The notes: a model not told the origin generated them from the letters alone. Numbered from the stretch's first letter, positions 16,294-25,884 are shown. The stretch is DNA of 64,000 nucleotides from Bifidobacteriaceae bacterium UBA2724 (GCA_002353815.1 DEKK01000012.1:62001-126000), one strand, 5' to 3'. Numbers and translations: made by a program.

Positions 16294-17784
16294 TCACTTG
16301 CCCTGGTGAAGCAGCTCGTCGCGGAGAGCGGCAAGCTTGTCATCGGAGGCAAGGGTGCCTTCAGCGGCGGCCGGAGACGAATAGTTCGTCGGCTCGGCTT
16401 CCTGCTCCTTGTCAGCCTGCTTGCGCTCGGACTGGCCATCGGCAGCGGCAGAAGCCTCGGCGTTGGCGAGCTCCTTGGCAACGAATGCCTTGTGCTCCTC
16501 CCACAGTTCGTGGGCTGCAGCGTACTGCGACTCCCACTCCTCGCGCTGCTTCTCGTAGCCTTCCATCCACTCGTTGGTCTCGGGATCGAAGCCTTCCGGA
16601 TACTTGTAGTTGCCCTCGTCGTCGTACTCGGCCGGCATGCCATAGAGAGCCGGGTCGAAGTCCTCGGAGTTCGGATCAACGGAGTCGTTGGCCTGCTTGA
16701 GGGACAGGGAGATACGACGGCGCTCGAGATCGACGTCGATCACCTTGACGAATACTTCCTCGCCGGGCTTGACGACGGTCTCCGGGTTCTCGACGTGACG
16801 GTTGGCGAGCTCGGAGATGTGGACCAGGCCCTCGATGCCGTCGTCGACGGAGATGAACACGCCGAACTGCACGATCTTGGTGACCTTGCCCTTGACGATC
16901 TGGCCAGGCACGTGAGTGCGGGCGAAGCGATCCCACGGATCCTCCTGCGTCGCCTTGAGCGACAGGGAGATGCGCTCGCGCTCGAGATCGACATCGAGCA
17001 CCTCGACGGTGACCTTGTCGCCGACCTTGACGACCTCGGACGGATGGTCGATGTGCTTCCAGGACAGCTCGGAGACGTGGATGAGTCCGTCCACACCGCC
17101 GAGGTCGACGAATGCACCGAAGTTGACGATGGAGCTGATGACGCCTTCGCGGATCTGGCCCTTCTTGAGCTGCGAGAGGAAGGTCTCGCGCACTTCGGAC
17201 TGGGTCTCCTCGAGGTACTGGCGACGGGACAGCACGACGTTGTTGCGGTTCTTGTCGAGCTCAAGGATCTTGGCCTTGATCTTCTGGCCGATGTACGGCT
17301 GGAGGTCTCGCACGCGGCGCATCTCGACGAGAGAAGCCGGAAGGAAGCCACGAAGGCCGATGTCGACGATGAGGCCGCCCTTGACCGCTTCGATGACGGT
17401 GCCCTCGACGACGCCGTCCGCTTCCTTGATCTTCTCGACCTCGCCCCAGGCACGCTCATACTTGGCGCGCTTGATGGAGAGGATGAGGCGTCCTTCCTTG
17501 TCTTCCTTGGTGATGACAAGGGCCTCGACGGTGTCGCCAACCTTAACGACATCATCGGGATCGACGTCCTTCTTGATGGAAAGTTCGCGCGAAGGAATCA
17601 CACCTTCGGTCTTGTAGCCGATATCCAGCAGGACTTCGTCGTGATCGATCTTGACAACAGTGCCTTCGACCAGATCACCATCGTCGAAGTTCTTGATGGT
17701 GGCGTCGACTGCCTTGATGAAGTCATCCACAGTGCCGATGTCGTTGATGGCGACCTGCGGGACCTCGTTCTTGTTTTCTGCCAT
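16294..17784 (-). CDS. rpsA: 30S ribosomal protein S1
   Basis: 496 residues with four S1 RNA-binding repeats (about residues 38-110, 120-192, 207-276 and 292-362), each showing a G-(A/V)F or GFLP strand and the (L/V)IHVSELS motif, the last two ending RISLSLK. The tail of about 110 residues is acidic and helical. It binds mRNA on the 30S subunit and aids initiation. No Shine-Dalgarno precedes the ATG (AACAACCACATTT only), which is common for S1 genes and fits autogenous control by the protein on its own leader (inference from E. coli). The 250 bases upstream toward folD contain no gene. Confidence 0.97.
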   Translation of the reverse strand: MAENKNEVPQVAINDIGTVDDFIKAVDATIKNFDDGDLVEGTVVKIDHDEVLLDIGYKTEGVIPSRELSIKKDVDPDDVVKVGDTVEALVITKEDKEGRLILSIKRAKYERAWGEVEKIKEADGVVEGTVIEAVKGGLIVDIGLRGFLPASLVEMRRVRDLQPYIGQKIKAKILELDKNRNNVVLSRRQYLEETQSEVRETFLSQLKKGQIREGVISSIVNFGAFVDLGGVDGLIHVSELSWKHIDHPSEVVKVGDKVTVEVLDVDLERERISLSLKATQEDPWDRFARTHVPGQIVKGKVTKIVQFGVFISVDDGIEGLVHISELANRHVENPETVVKPGEEVFVKVIDVDLERRRISLSLKQANDSVDPNSEDFDPALYGMPAEYDDEGNYKYPEGFDPETNEWMEGYEKQREEWESQYAAAHELWEEHKAFVAKELANAEASAAADGQSERKQADKEQEAEPTNYSSPAAAEGTLASDDKLAALRDELLHQGK

Positions 17785-18036
17785 AAATGTGGTTGTTTCT
17801 GATAGTTGGTGGATAATAATCGATCTTCACTTTTGCACCACGCCTGATCGGCGACGGCGCGCGTGCAGCTGCGGAGCGGAATCCGCGACGTGGATACACT
17901 TCGCCCAGGCACGCAACTTGACATGATACTACGGGGCCGCGCCAAATGGAAACGTCACGTCGGCATTCCCCGGCGCGGCGCGTCATCCCCGTCTCTGCCC
18001 GGGATGCGGACCGCAGACGGGAAATCGCCGAGGCGC

Positions 18037-18924
18037 TCAGTCACAGATGCCGGCCCTGCGCTCGGCCATCTCGACCACATTGCGCAGCAGCATGGCGCGC
18101 GTCATCGGCCCCACGCCGCCCGGATTGGGCGAATACGCCGCGCACACCTCATGGCATGCGGGATCGACGTCGCCCTGCACGCGCCAGCGCCCCGCGGCCT
18201 CGTCATACACGCGGGACACGCCGACGTCCATGAGCACCGCGTGGGGCGAGACGTCCTCGGGTTTGACGAAATGCGCCTTGCCCACGGCCGCGACGATCAC
18301 GTCGGCGCTGCGCATGATGTCGTGAAGGTTGTGCGTGTGCGTATGGCACAGCGTCACGGTGGCGTCCACGCCTCGGTTGGTCAGCAGAAGGCCGATGGTG
18401 CGGCCGATCGTCACGCCGCGCCCGAGCACCACCACGTGCTTGCCGTCGAGGTCGATGCCTCCGCGTTCCATGAGGTCGATCACCCCGCGGGGCGTGCAGG
18501 GCAGCGGGTAGCGCGAGTCACCGTTGGTGTGCAGCACGAGCTGGCCGAGGTTGTAGGGGTGCATGCCGTCCGCGTCCTTGGCCGGGTCGACCATCTCGAT
18601 GATGCGGTTGGAATCGATGCCCTGCGGCAACGGCAGCTGCACGATGTATCCGGTGCACTTGGGGCTGTTGTTGAGCCGTTCCACGGCGGCGGCGATGTCA
18701 TCGAAGGTCGAGGTCTCGGGAAGGTCTTCGCGGATGGAGTCGATGCCGATCTCGGCGCAGTCGCGGTGCTTGCCGGCCACGTATTTGAGCGAGCCCGCGT
18801 CCTGCCCCACCAGCAGCGTGCCCAGGCCCACGGCGTACCCCTCGTTGCGCAGACGCGTCACGCGACGCGCCAGATTCGCCTTGATCTCGGCTGCGGCGGC
18901 CTTGCCATCGAGCACCAGTGCCAT
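18037..18924 (-). CDS. folD: Bifunctional methylenetetrahydrofolate dehydrogenase/cyclohydrolase
   Basis: 295 residues. FolD interconverts 5,10-methylene-THF, methenyl-THF and 10-formyl-THF in one-carbon metabolism. Seen in order: a substrate region with [20 protein letters not shown] (the catalytic Lys region), [24 protein letters not shown], then the Rossmann part [34 protein letters not shown] and a late [16 protein letters not shown]. The usual GRSxxVGxP loop is here GRGVTIGRT. The start [11 protein letters not shown] is set by AAGGAG at five bases. Monocistronic as far as seen. Confidence 0.95.
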   Translation of the reverse strand: MALVLDGKAAAAEIKANLARRVTRLRNEGYAVGLGTLLVGQDAGSLKYVAGKHRDCAEIGIDSIREDLPETSTFDDIAAAVERLNNSPKCTGYIVQLPLPQGIDSNRIIEMVDPAKDADGMHPYNLGQLVLHTNGDSRYPLPCTPRGVIDLMERGGIDLDGKHVVVLGRGVTIGRTIGLLLTNRGVDATVTLCHTHTHNLHDIMRSADVIVAAVGKAHFVKPEDVSPHAVLMDVGVSRVYDEAAGRWRVQGDVDPACHEVCAAYSPNPGGVGPMTRAMLLRNVVEMAERRAGICD

Positions 18925-19140
18925 TCGTTCTCCTTCGGATAATCCAGTCAGCGACACGCGTCACGAAACGCTTGGGGGAACAGGCGGAGCGGTGTCACCA
19001 ACCGGTCGTGAAACGTGAAGGTTTCATCGCTCCATGAGTCATTTCGCGCAATTCAACGGTATTTAAGTTACCCTGAAATCATCATTGACGTGGTTCTGAT
19101 TCCACAAAGAGCAGAACGGGAAAGGGACACGAGAGTCACA

Positions 19141-20172
19141 ATGTCACGCATCACAACGCTTTTGAGGAGCATCGCGGCCTGCACGTGCATTGCCTTGCTT
19201 GGCGCAGGACTGGCCGCGTGCGGCCCCAAGGAATCGGCGCAGACGGCGTCGTCCAGCGAGACCGGGGCCAGCACGGCGTCGGATTCCCCCATCACCGTCG
19301 TCGCCGCCGAAAACACGTGGGGCTCCCTCGCCGAAGAGATCGGCGGGGATCAGGTCACCGTCACCTCCATCCTCGACGACACGTCCGAGGACCCCACCGC
19401 TTTCGCCCCCACCTCCGATGAAAAAACGGAAATCGCCGACGCCCAGGTCGTCATCGTCAACGGCGCCGGATACGACGACTGGGCGAGCTCCCAGACGAAC
19501 AACCACCAGACCGTGATCAACGCGGCGTCGCTCGTGGGCGCCACGAAGGGAGACAACCCCTATCTGTGGTTCTCCAAGGACGTGCGCTCGTCCATGGCGA
19601 CCGCAATCGCCGACGAACTGAGCAAACTGGCGCCCGATGCCAGCGACGACATCGCGCAGAACCTGTCGACGTGGCAGAAAGAGGAGGAAGACCTCGAAAA
19701 CACCATCTCGTCGATGGGCAAGGACTATTCCGGCACGCATTACATGGCGACGGTGCCCGTGGGCTATTACATGTTCTCTGAGCTGGGATTGATCGACGAC
19801 ACGCCCTCGTCGTACTCAACCACCGTGCTCAAAGGCCAGTCCCCGTCGGATGACGACATCCAAGCCTTCACGGAGGCCATCTCGGACGACATGAAATTCA
19901 TGGTCAGCGACAGCCAGCACGTGACCGACGCGATGAACCAGCTCACCGGATACGCGGGGCGCATGGACCGCCCCGTGGTCACGCTCACCGAGCAGATGCC
20001 GGAATCGGCGTCGACGCTTGACGGCTGGATCACCTCGGTGCTGTCCAACTTCGGCAAGCAGGTCAGCGCCGCGGATTCGTCCGACGGCAGCTCGACGGAT
20101 TCCCCGTCGGACTCGGCGTCGGCCAGCACGTCCGCCACGGCCGACGCCACCCAGTCCGGCTCGGGCAACTGA
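19141..20172 (+). CDS. Metal ABC transporter substrate-binding lipoprotein, ZnuA/AdcA-like with altered ligands
   Basis: 343 residues. Signal peptide with lipobox LAAC, lipid-bearing Cys27. The cluster A-I fold is recognisable: ITVVAAENTWGSLAEEIGG, EDPTAFAPTSDE, ADAQVVIVNGAGYDDW, DNPYLWFSKD and late VVTLTEQMPESASTLDGW. The next two genes encode the ATPase and the ABC-3 permease, so a zinc- or manganese-type importer is expected. However the usual ligand histidines are replaced: DPH is DPT (T86), NPH is NPY (Y141), and no HDAF-type motif is seen near residue 205. No His-rich loop is present. The C-terminal 30 residues are a Ser/Asp-rich tail. The start MSRITTLLRS is set by the signal peptide. 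Confidence 0.82.
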   Translation: MSRITTLLRSIAACTCIALLGAGLAACGPKESAQTASSSETGASTASDSPITVVAAENTWGSLAEEIGGDQVTVTSILDDTSEDPTAFAPTSDEKTEIADAQVVIVNGAGYDDWASSQTNNHQTVINAASLVGATKGDNPYLWFSKDVRSSMATAIADELSKLAPDASDDIAQNLSTWQKEEEDLENTISSMGKDYSGTHYMATVPVGYYMFSELGLIDDTPSSYSTTVLKGQSPSDDDIQAFTEAISDDMKFMVSDSQHVTDAMNQLTGYAGRMDRPVVTLTEQMPESASTLDGWITSVLSNFGKQVSAADSSDGSSTDSPSDSASASTSATADATQSGSGN

Positions 20173-20323
20173 CCGCCGACGGGCCGCCCCGCCGGCATGG
20201 CCATTGCCCGGCGCGGGTTTTCACGATGGCATTCGCATGCGGCGCCTCCACGGCGCCGCTTTTTCGTATCATCCGCCCCTTCCGCAACGTGGAGATCCCC
20301 GGGTTGCTTTTGTCTACCATTTG

Positions 20324-20353
20324 TGAGAACGTTTCTCATTAGTGAATGAGAAA
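20324..20353. promoter_or_regulatory. Overlapping double palindrome, candidate metalloregulator (Zur-like) operator
   Basis: TGAGAACGTTTCTCA (20324-20338) is a near-perfect palindrome, and TTTCTCATT pairs with AATGAGAAA (20332-20353); the two share an arm. It lies 25 bases upstream of the ATPase start in the gap behind the lipoprotein gene. Form and place resemble actinobacterial Zur boxes (TGAAAATGATTTTCA type), but the regulator is not in this window. Confidence 0.5.
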
Positions 20354-20377
20354 CATCGGATAGTCGAAAGAAACAAT

Positions 20378-21355
20378 ATGGATTCACAGACACCGGCCGA
20401 GGGTTCCCCGGCCCTTCACATGGCGCGGCAGGGGACGCAGGTCCTCGAGCCCTGCATCGAGTTCCGCGACGCGGCGGTGACACGCGGCTCCAAGGTCATC
20501 TGGTCGCGCGGCACTTTCCGTATCGAACGCGGCACGGTCACGGCCATCGTCGGCAGCAACGGCGCCGGCAAAACCACCATGATCGACGTGGAGCTGGGAC
20601 TCATCCCCTTGTCGACCGGCACCTTGACGGTGCTCGGGCAGCCGGCCGGGGCGGCCAACAGGCGCATCGGATTCGTGCCGCAGAACTACATGGACGACCT
20701 GGATTCCAACGTGACCGTCGAGCAATCCGTGCTGCTGGGCCTCACCGGCACGCGTTTCGGATTCCACCGGGTCACGCGCGAGCAGCGCGAGGCCGTGCAC
20801 GACGCAATCGAGTTCGTGGAGCTCGCAGGCAAGGAACGCATGCGCCTCAACGAGCTGTCGGGCGGCCTCCGCCAACGCGCCGCCATCGCCCAGGCCCTCG
20901 TGAGCCGTCCGGAGCTGCTGCTCCTCGATGAGCCGCTCGCCAACCTCGACCTTGCCAGCCAGAGCGCCATCGTGGAGCTCTTCGCTAAGCTCAACCGCGA
21001 CTGGGGCACGACGATACAGATTGTGTCGCACGACCTCAACATGCTGCTGCCGATACTCACCGGCGCCGTCTACCTGCTCGACGGGCACCCCCACTACTCG
21101 CCCATGGCCGCGGTACTGGATTCCGACCTGCTCACGCATCTGTACGGCACTCGCGTCGAGGTGGTCACCACCCCGCAGGGCGACATGTTCGTCACCCCCA
21201 ACCCCAAGGTGGAGCCGCGCGACCACGTGCGCAGCACGCTCGACGCCGACGAGGCGGCGGGGTTCTTCACGAAGCACTACGGCGAAAGCCATGGGACCGC
21301 GGGCGCCGGCACAGCGGCAGACAACGGCGACGACACCAAGGAGGACCTGCGATGA
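20378..21355 (+). CDS. Metal ABC transporter ATP-binding protein
   Basis: 325 residues. Walker A is IVGSNGAGKTT, the signature is ELSGGLRQRAAIAQAL, Walker B is LLLLDEPLANLD, and the switch is IVSHDLNMLLP, all intact; LNMLLP fits metal-type ATPases. A C-terminal extension of about 80 residues follows the ATPase core. The ATG at 20378 is preceded by a weak GAAAG; an earlier in-frame GTG would lie inside the palindromic operator. The stop overlaps the permease start as ATGA, so the two are translationally coupled. Confidence 0.9.
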   Translation: MDSQTPAEGSPALHMARQGTQVLEPCIEFRDAAVTRGSKVIWSRGTFRIERGTVTAIVGSNGAGKTTMIDVELGLIPLSTGTLTVLGQPAGAANRRIGFVPQNYMDDLDSNVTVEQSVLLGLTGTRFGFHRVTREQREAVHDAIEFVELAGKERMRLNELSGGLRQRAAIAQALVSRPELLLLDEPLANLDLASQSAIVELFAKLNRDWGTTIQIVSHDLNMLLPILTGAVYLLDGHPHYSPMAAVLDSDLLTHLYGTRVEVVTTPQGDMFVTPNPKVEPRDHVRSTLDADEAAGFFTKHYGESHGTAGAGTAADNGDDTKEDLR

Positions 21356-22179
21356 ATCTCACTTTCAACGCCGACTGGTGGAGCCTTCTCACCAGCTCGT
21401 TCATGAGCAACGCGCTCGTCGCGGGCACGCTCATCGCCGTCGCGGCAGGCATGGTCGGGTATTTCACCATCACCCGCCATTCCGCGTTCGCCGCGCACGC
21501 CCTGGCGCACATCGGCCTCCCGGGCGCCACCGGCGCCGTGCTCCTAGGACTGCCCGTCTCATGGGGCATGGGCCTTTTCGCACTGGGCGGCGCGCTGGTA
21601 ATCGGCGCGCTGGGCAAAAAGGCATCGCAGCGCGAGATCGCGACGGGCACGGTTCTCGCCTTCGCCACAGGCCTCGGCCTGTTCTTCGCACGCATGTCAT
21701 CCAGCGCGACCAAGCAGATGCAGGCGATCCTGTTCGGCTCGATCCTCACCATTTCGAGCTCGGAGCTGCTGGGGTTCGCCGTATTCGACGTGCTGCTGCT
21801 CGCAATCATGTCCTTCGCCTACCGGCCGCTGCTGTTCAGTTCGCTCAACGAACAGGTGGCGCAGGCCAAGGGCGTGCCCACCCATGCCATGGGCATCCTC
21901 TACATGGCGCTGATGGCGGGCGTGATCACAGTGGCGACCCCGGCGGTCGGCACCCTGCTGGTGTTTGCGTTGGTGGTGACGCCGTCCGCGACGGCCATCA
22001 TGCTCACCCGCTCCCCCCTGTCGGCCATGGTCGTCTCGGCTCTGCTCTGCCTGGCGAGCATCTGGGGCGGCCTGGTGCTCGCCGCGATGTTCCCGGTCCC
22101 GCCGAGCTTCGCAATCGTGACGCTGAGCACCACGCTGTGGCTCGTGGTCCGTCTGGTCAGCGGGCGTTCCCAGCACTGA
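21352..22179 (+). CDS. Metal ABC transporter permease (ABC-3 family)
   Basis: 275 residues with about eight to nine membrane spans, matching the ZnuB/MntB ABC-3 family: AGMVGYFTITRHSAFAAHAL early, SSSATKQMQAILFGSILTI in the middle, and GTLLVFALVVTPSATAIML late. It forms the membrane channel of the importer with the preceding ATPase and lipoprotein. Its 3' end overlaps the converging ispF gene by 23 bases, so the two coding regions share their last codons on opposite strands. Confidence 0.9.
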   Translation: MNLTFNADWWSLLTSSFMSNALVAGTLIAVAAGMVGYFTITRHSAFAAHALAHIGLPGATGAVLLGLPVSWGMGLFALGGALVIGALGKKASQREIATGTVLAFATGLGLFFARMSSSATKQMQAILFGSILTISSSELLGFAVFDVLLLAIMSFAYRPLLFSSLNEQVAQAKGVPTHAMGILYMALMAGVITVATPAVGTLLVFALVVTPSATAIMLTRSPLSAMVVSALLCLASIWGGLVLAAMFPVPPSFAIVTLSTTLWLVVRLVSGRSQH

Positions 22180-22720
22180 GGTCCGCAGCGCCGCGCCCGG
22201 TGCGCACCGCAAGCACGGTGGCCAGCGCCGACGCGCCTTCGCCTCTGCCGGTGAAGCCCATGCCATCGGTCGTGGTGGCGGTGATGCTCACGGGGAATCC
22301 CGCAGCCCGCCCCATGGCTTCCTCGGCGTCGCCGCGATGACGCGAGACGTGCGGATCGTTGCATACGATCGACACGCAGCCGTTGATGAACGTCCAGCCA
22401 TCCTCGGCGCAGCGCCGCGCCACCTCGTGCACCATGTCGGCGCCATGACGGCCGGCGCCGGCGCTCGCCGCGCCCACGCCGAAGAAACCGCCGATGTCAC
22501 CCATCCCGCAGGCGGACAGCATCGCGTCGATCAGCGCATGCGCCGCCACATCGCCGTCGGAATCGCCGGCGAACCCCTGGACGCCGCGCCTCTCATCGTC
22601 GGTCCACCGCATGCAGGCGAGCCATAGCTCGCGCGGCGCCGGGGATGACGAGCCATCGGAATCGGCGGATGCAGCGGGTACGGAAAAGCGATGCGCATCG
22701 AAACCCTGTCCGATGCGCAT
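22157..22720 (-). CDS. ispF: 2-C-methyl-D-erythritol 2,4-cyclodiphosphate synthase
   Basis: 187 residues from MRIGQGFDAHRF, the family opening with zinc ligands D8 and H10. AHALIDAMLSACGMGDIGG supplies the third ligand His and the substrate Asp, and TTTDGMGFTGRGEG is the C-terminal signature. It cyclises CDP-ME phosphate in the MEP isoprenoid pathway. Two usual residues differ: GHSDxD is GDSDGD (His to Asp) and TTTE is TTTD. An insert of about 15 residues follows the first strand. Starts at 22729 (ATG) or 22744 (GTG) in frame are also possible; none has a clear Shine-Dalgarno. It lies just behind carD, a common actinobacterial order. Confidence 0.88.
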   Translation of the reverse strand: MRIGQGFDAHRFSVPAASADSDGSSSPAPRELWLACMRWTDDERRGVQGFAGDSDGDVAAHALIDAMLSACGMGDIGGFFGVGAASAGAGRHGADMVHEVARRCAEDGWTFINGCVSIVCNDPHVSRHRGDAEEAMGRAAGFPVSITATTTDGMGFTGRGEGASALATVLAVRTGRGAADLSAGNAR

Positions 22721-22757
22721 CGCAGACATGTCGCAGCCGTTCACGTCGCCGAACCGT

Positions 22758-23375
22758 TCACTTGGTTTTCTTCACGGCGCGCTTCTTGGACTTCGCGCCC
22801 TGCATTTCGATGCGGTGAAGCGTCTCGCTGGCCGGTTCGTCGGGAGCGAAGGTGTGGTGCTTCTCGTCGCCCGGCTGCGGATCGGCGAAGCCGAGGTTGA
22901 CGTCCAGCAGGCGCTGCGTCTCCTCTTCGGAGATCTTCTCGGAAATCGAAATCTCGGCGGTGAGCACCTTGCGGGCCTTCGTCAGCATGCGCTTCTCGCC
23001 CGCCGACAGCCCGTGCTCGTCCTTGTCTCGCTGCGACAGATCGCGCACGACCTGCGCGATCTGCTGAAGGTCGCCCGATGCGATTTTCTCTTGGTTCAGT
23101 TTGTAACGGCGCGACCAGTTGGTCTTCTCGGCCTCGATGGGGGTGCGCAGAATCTCGAACACCTTGCCCACGTCCTCGCCATCGACGATGTCGCGCACGC
23201 CGATGGTGTCGACGTTGTCGGCGGGAACGCGGATGATCAGGCCATCGCTCGACAGCACATCCAGCTCAAGGTACGAGCGCGTCTGCCCATCCGGCGTCTC
23301 GATGTCCCGGATGCCTTTGACCCGAGCGGCCCCGTGCCTCGGATAGACAACAATATCGCCGACTTTATAGCCCAT
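22758..23375 (-). CDS. carD: CarD family transcriptional regulator
   Basis: 205 residues. Begins MGYKVGDIVVYPRHGAA, the RNA-polymerase-interaction domain (Tudor-like, TRCF-RID homologous), followed by TPIEAEKTNWSRRYK and a helical C-terminal DNA-binding domain. In mycobacteria CarD binds RNAP beta and stabilises open complexes at most housekeeping promoters. The C-terminal tail (about 35 residues, ending SKKRAVKKTK) is basic and longer than in mycobacteria. The start is chosen because family members begin MxxKVGDxVVYPxHG; GGAGG lies ten bases upstream. It precedes ispF by a short gap and is probably cotranscribed. Confidence 0.93.
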   Translation of the reverse strand: MGYKVGDIVVYPRHGAARVKGIRDIETPDGQTRSYLELDVLSSDGLIIRVPADNVDTIGVRDIVDGEDVGKVFEILRTPIEAEKTNWSRRYKLNQEKIASGDLQQIAQVVRDLSQRDKDEHGLSAGEKRMLTKARKVLTAEISISEKISEEETQRLLDVNLGFADPQPGDEKHHTFAPDEPASETLHRIEMQGAKSKKRAVKKTK

Positions 23376-23507
23376 GTAACTGTAACCTCCAGAGTGACCC
23401 AAACTCTCATATTATGCCACGAATCCCCGACCGGAGGGGGAATCAGCCGTGGGCGAACACTAATGTCTCCCACATTGAAGAATCCCGTCATTTTCCAGCG
23501 TTTCACA

Positions 23508-23537
23508 TTGCAAATTTGCAGAGCAGGCCTCTACACT
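23508..23537 (+). promoter_or_regulatory. glgB promoter, apparently leaderless
   Basis: TTGCAA (-35) and TACACT (-10) are 18 bases apart; the -10 ends seven bases before the glgB ATG, so transcription should start at or next to the start codon. No Shine-Dalgarno is present. Confidence 0.55.
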
Positions 23538-23544
23538 TTGGTTT

Positions 23545-25794
23545 ATGGAGAAGTCATATATTTCAGACGTGGCCCCTCTCACCGTGGACCACGATGCACT
23601 CGACAGAGTGAGCAACGGCGTCTACTACGATCCTCACCAGATCCTGGGCGCCCACCTCATCCCCGACAACGACGCGTATGCCACCGTTCGCGTGCTTCGT
23701 CCGTTCGCCAAGGAAGTCGGTATCATCACCGTGGATGGCACCGAATACGAAGCGAAGCACGAGTGGAACGGCGTGTTCACCGCCGTTATCCCCGCCTCCG
23801 AAAACAAGGACGGCAAGCACACCGTCCCCGATTACCGCGTGCACACCACCTACGAGGATGGCGCAGAGAACACGCAGGACGACCCGTACCGTTACCTGCC
23901 CACCGTCGGCGACGTCGACATGTACCTGTTCGGCGAAGGCCGCCACTACCGCCTCTGGGAGGTCATGGGCGCGCATGTGCGCACCTACATCGACCCCATG
24001 GGCTCGCCTGATGGATCGTCCAAGGACTCCATCGCCGGCGTCTCCTTCGTCGTGTGGGCGCCGAACGCGCACGCCGTCCGCGTCGTCGGAGACTTCAATG
24101 GCTGGAACGGCCGCACCCATTCCATGCGCGAGCTGGGCAACTCCGGAATCTGGGAGCTGTTCATCCCCGGGCTCAAGGGCGGCGACAAGTACAAGTTCGA
24201 GCTTCTGAACGCCAACAACGAGTGGAAACAGAAGGCCGATCCGTACGAGCGCCACCACCAGATCCCGCCGGAGACCGCATCCGTCGTGTCTGACTCGCAT
24301 TACAGATGGAACGACGACGAGTGGATGCAGCGCCGCGCCACCACCAATCCCCACAACGGCCCGATCAGCATCTACGAGGTGCACGCCGGCTCATGGAAGC
24401 AGGGCTACACGTACCGCCAGCTCGCCGACGAGCTCGTGCGCTACGTCAAGGACATGGGCTACACCCACGTCGAGTTCCTGCCGCTGGCCGAGCACCCGTT
24501 CGCCGGGTCCTGGGGGTACCAGGTCACCGGATACTATGCGCCGGATTCCCGTTTCGGCGACGTCGACGACTTCAAGTACATGGTCGACTGCTTCCACAAG
24601 GCGGGCATCGGCGTCATCATGGACTGGGTCCCCGCGCACTTCCCCAAGGACGACTTCGCCCTGGGGCGTTTCGACGGCACCCCGCTGTATGAGGACCCCG
24701 ACCCGCTGCGCGGCGAGCACCCCGACTGGGGCACCTACGTGTTCAACTTCGGCCGCAACGAAGTGCGCAACTTCCTCGTGGCCAACGCCTGCTACTGGCT
24801 CGACGAATACCATGTCGACGGCCTGCGCGTCGACGCGGTGTCGTCCATGCTGTACCTCGACTACAGCCGCGAGCCCGGTCAGTGGCGTCCGAACATCTAC
24901 GGCGGCCGCGAGAACCTCGAGGCCATCGAATTCCTCAAGGAAGCCACCGGCACCTGCTATCTCAACTACCCCGGCATCCTCATGATCGCCGAGGAGTCGA
25001 CCGCATGGCCGGGCGTCACCGCCCCGACCAGCGCCAACGGCCTGGGTTTCGGCCTCAAGTGGAACATGGGTTGGATGCACGACACGCTCCAATACATGCA
25101 GTATCCGCCGATCGACCGCAAGTGGCACCATGACGAGATCACGTTCTCGATGGTCTACGCCTATTCCGAACACTACGTGCTGCCGATCTCGCACGACGAG
25201 GTCGTGCACGGCAAGGGCTCCCTCATCGGCCGTATGCCGGGCGACGACTGGCAGCGCTTCGCCGGCGTGCGCGCTCTGTTCGCCTACCAGTGGACGCACC
25301 CGGGCAAGAAGCTGTCGTTCATGGGCAACGAATTCGCCCAGTTCGGCGAGTGGAACGAGAACTGGAGCATCGACTGGGATTCGCTCAACTGGCAGGACCA
25401 CCAGGGCGTGCAGCGTCTTGTGCGCGACCTCAACAAGTTCTACCGCGAGAACCCGCCGCTGTGGGAGCTCGACAACGACCCGGCCGGCTTCCAGTGGCTG
25501 ACGTCCGACGACGCCGACCACAACACGCTGAGCTACATGCGCCTCGACAAGGCCGGCAATCCCGTCGTCGTCGTGGTGAACTTCTCCGGCACCGCCTGGA
25601 GCGACTACCAGGTCCCGCTCCCCCGCGGGGGCAAGTGGAAGGAAGTCCTGACCACCGACGACCTCGCGTACGGCGGCTCGAACATCCACAACGACAACAT
25701 CGAAGCCAACGCTGGCGAATATCATTCCCGTCCGGCATCCGCGAAGCTCACGATTCCGGCACTCGGTGCGATATTCTTGAAGCCAGAGGACTGA
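23545..25794 (+). CDS. glgB: 1,4-alpha-glucan branching enzyme
   Basis: 749 residues. Makes alpha-1,6 branches in glycogen. Domains in order: an N1 domain (about 1-110), CBM48 ([20 protein letters not shown], about 170-270), the GH13_9 barrel and a C-terminal beta domain. The barrel has [28 protein letters not shown] with the nucleophile Asp, [11 protein letters not shown] with the acid/base Glu, and [13 protein letters not shown] with the transition-state His-Asp; all are intact. The start [11 protein letters not shown] is the first ATG after the promoter and has no ribosome-binding site, consistent with a leaderless mRNA. A two-component system follows 90 bases downstream. Confidence 0.97.
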   Translation: MEKSYISDVAPLTVDHDALDRVSNGVYYDPHQILGAHLIPDNDAYATVRVLRPFAKEVGIITVDGTEYEAKHEWNGVFTAVIPASENKDGKHTVPDYRVHTTYEDGAENTQDDPYRYLPTVGDVDMYLFGEGRHYRLWEVMGAHVRTYIDPMGSPDGSSKDSIAGVSFVVWAPNAHAVRVVGDFNGWNGRTHSMRELGNSGIWELFIPGLKGGDKYKFELLNANNEWKQKADPYERHHQIPPETASVVSDSHYRWNDDEWMQRRATTNPHNGPISIYEVHAGSWKQGYTYRQLADELVRYVKDMGYTHVEFLPLAEHPFAGSWGYQVTGYYAPDSRFGDVDDFKYMVDCFHKAGIGVIMDWVPAHFPKDDFALGRFDGTPLYEDPDPLRGEHPDWGTYVFNFGRNEVRNFLVANACYWLDEYHVDGLRVDAVSSMLYLDYSREPGQWRPNIYGGRENLEAIEFLKEATGTCYLNYPGILMIAEESTAWPGVTAPTSANGLGFGLKWNMGWMHDTLQYMQYPPIDRKWHHDEITFSMVYAYSEHYVLPISHDEVVHGKGSLIGRMPGDDWQRFAGVRALFAYQWTHPGKKLSFMGNEFAQFGEWNENWSIDWDSLNWQDHQGVQRLVRDLNKFYRENPPLWELDNDPAGFQWLTSDDADHNTLSYMRLDKAGNPVVVVVNFSGTAWSDYQVPLPRGGKWKEVLTTDDLAYGGSNIHNDNIEANAGEYHSRPASAKLTIPALGAIFLKPED

Positions 25795-25830
25795 TTCTGC
25801 AGCCGAAGCGCGGAACGGCCAGACTTCAAT

Positions 25831-25868
25831 GACTTGGGGCAGCAAGCGCAAGCCTGCTGCCCCAAGTC
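25831..25868 (+). terminator. Perfect 14-base-pair hairpin between glgB and the response regulator
   Basis: GACTTGGGGCAGCA pairs with TGCTGCCCCAAGTC around a 10-base loop. No U-run follows; it ends 16 bases before the next start. CCAGACTT at 25819-25826 could instead pair with AAGTCTGG at 25864-25871, so two exclusive folds exist. It may be a glgB 3' end, a leader element of the regulator, or both. Confidence 0.5.
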
Positions 25869-25884
25869 TGGAAAGACGGAGATT

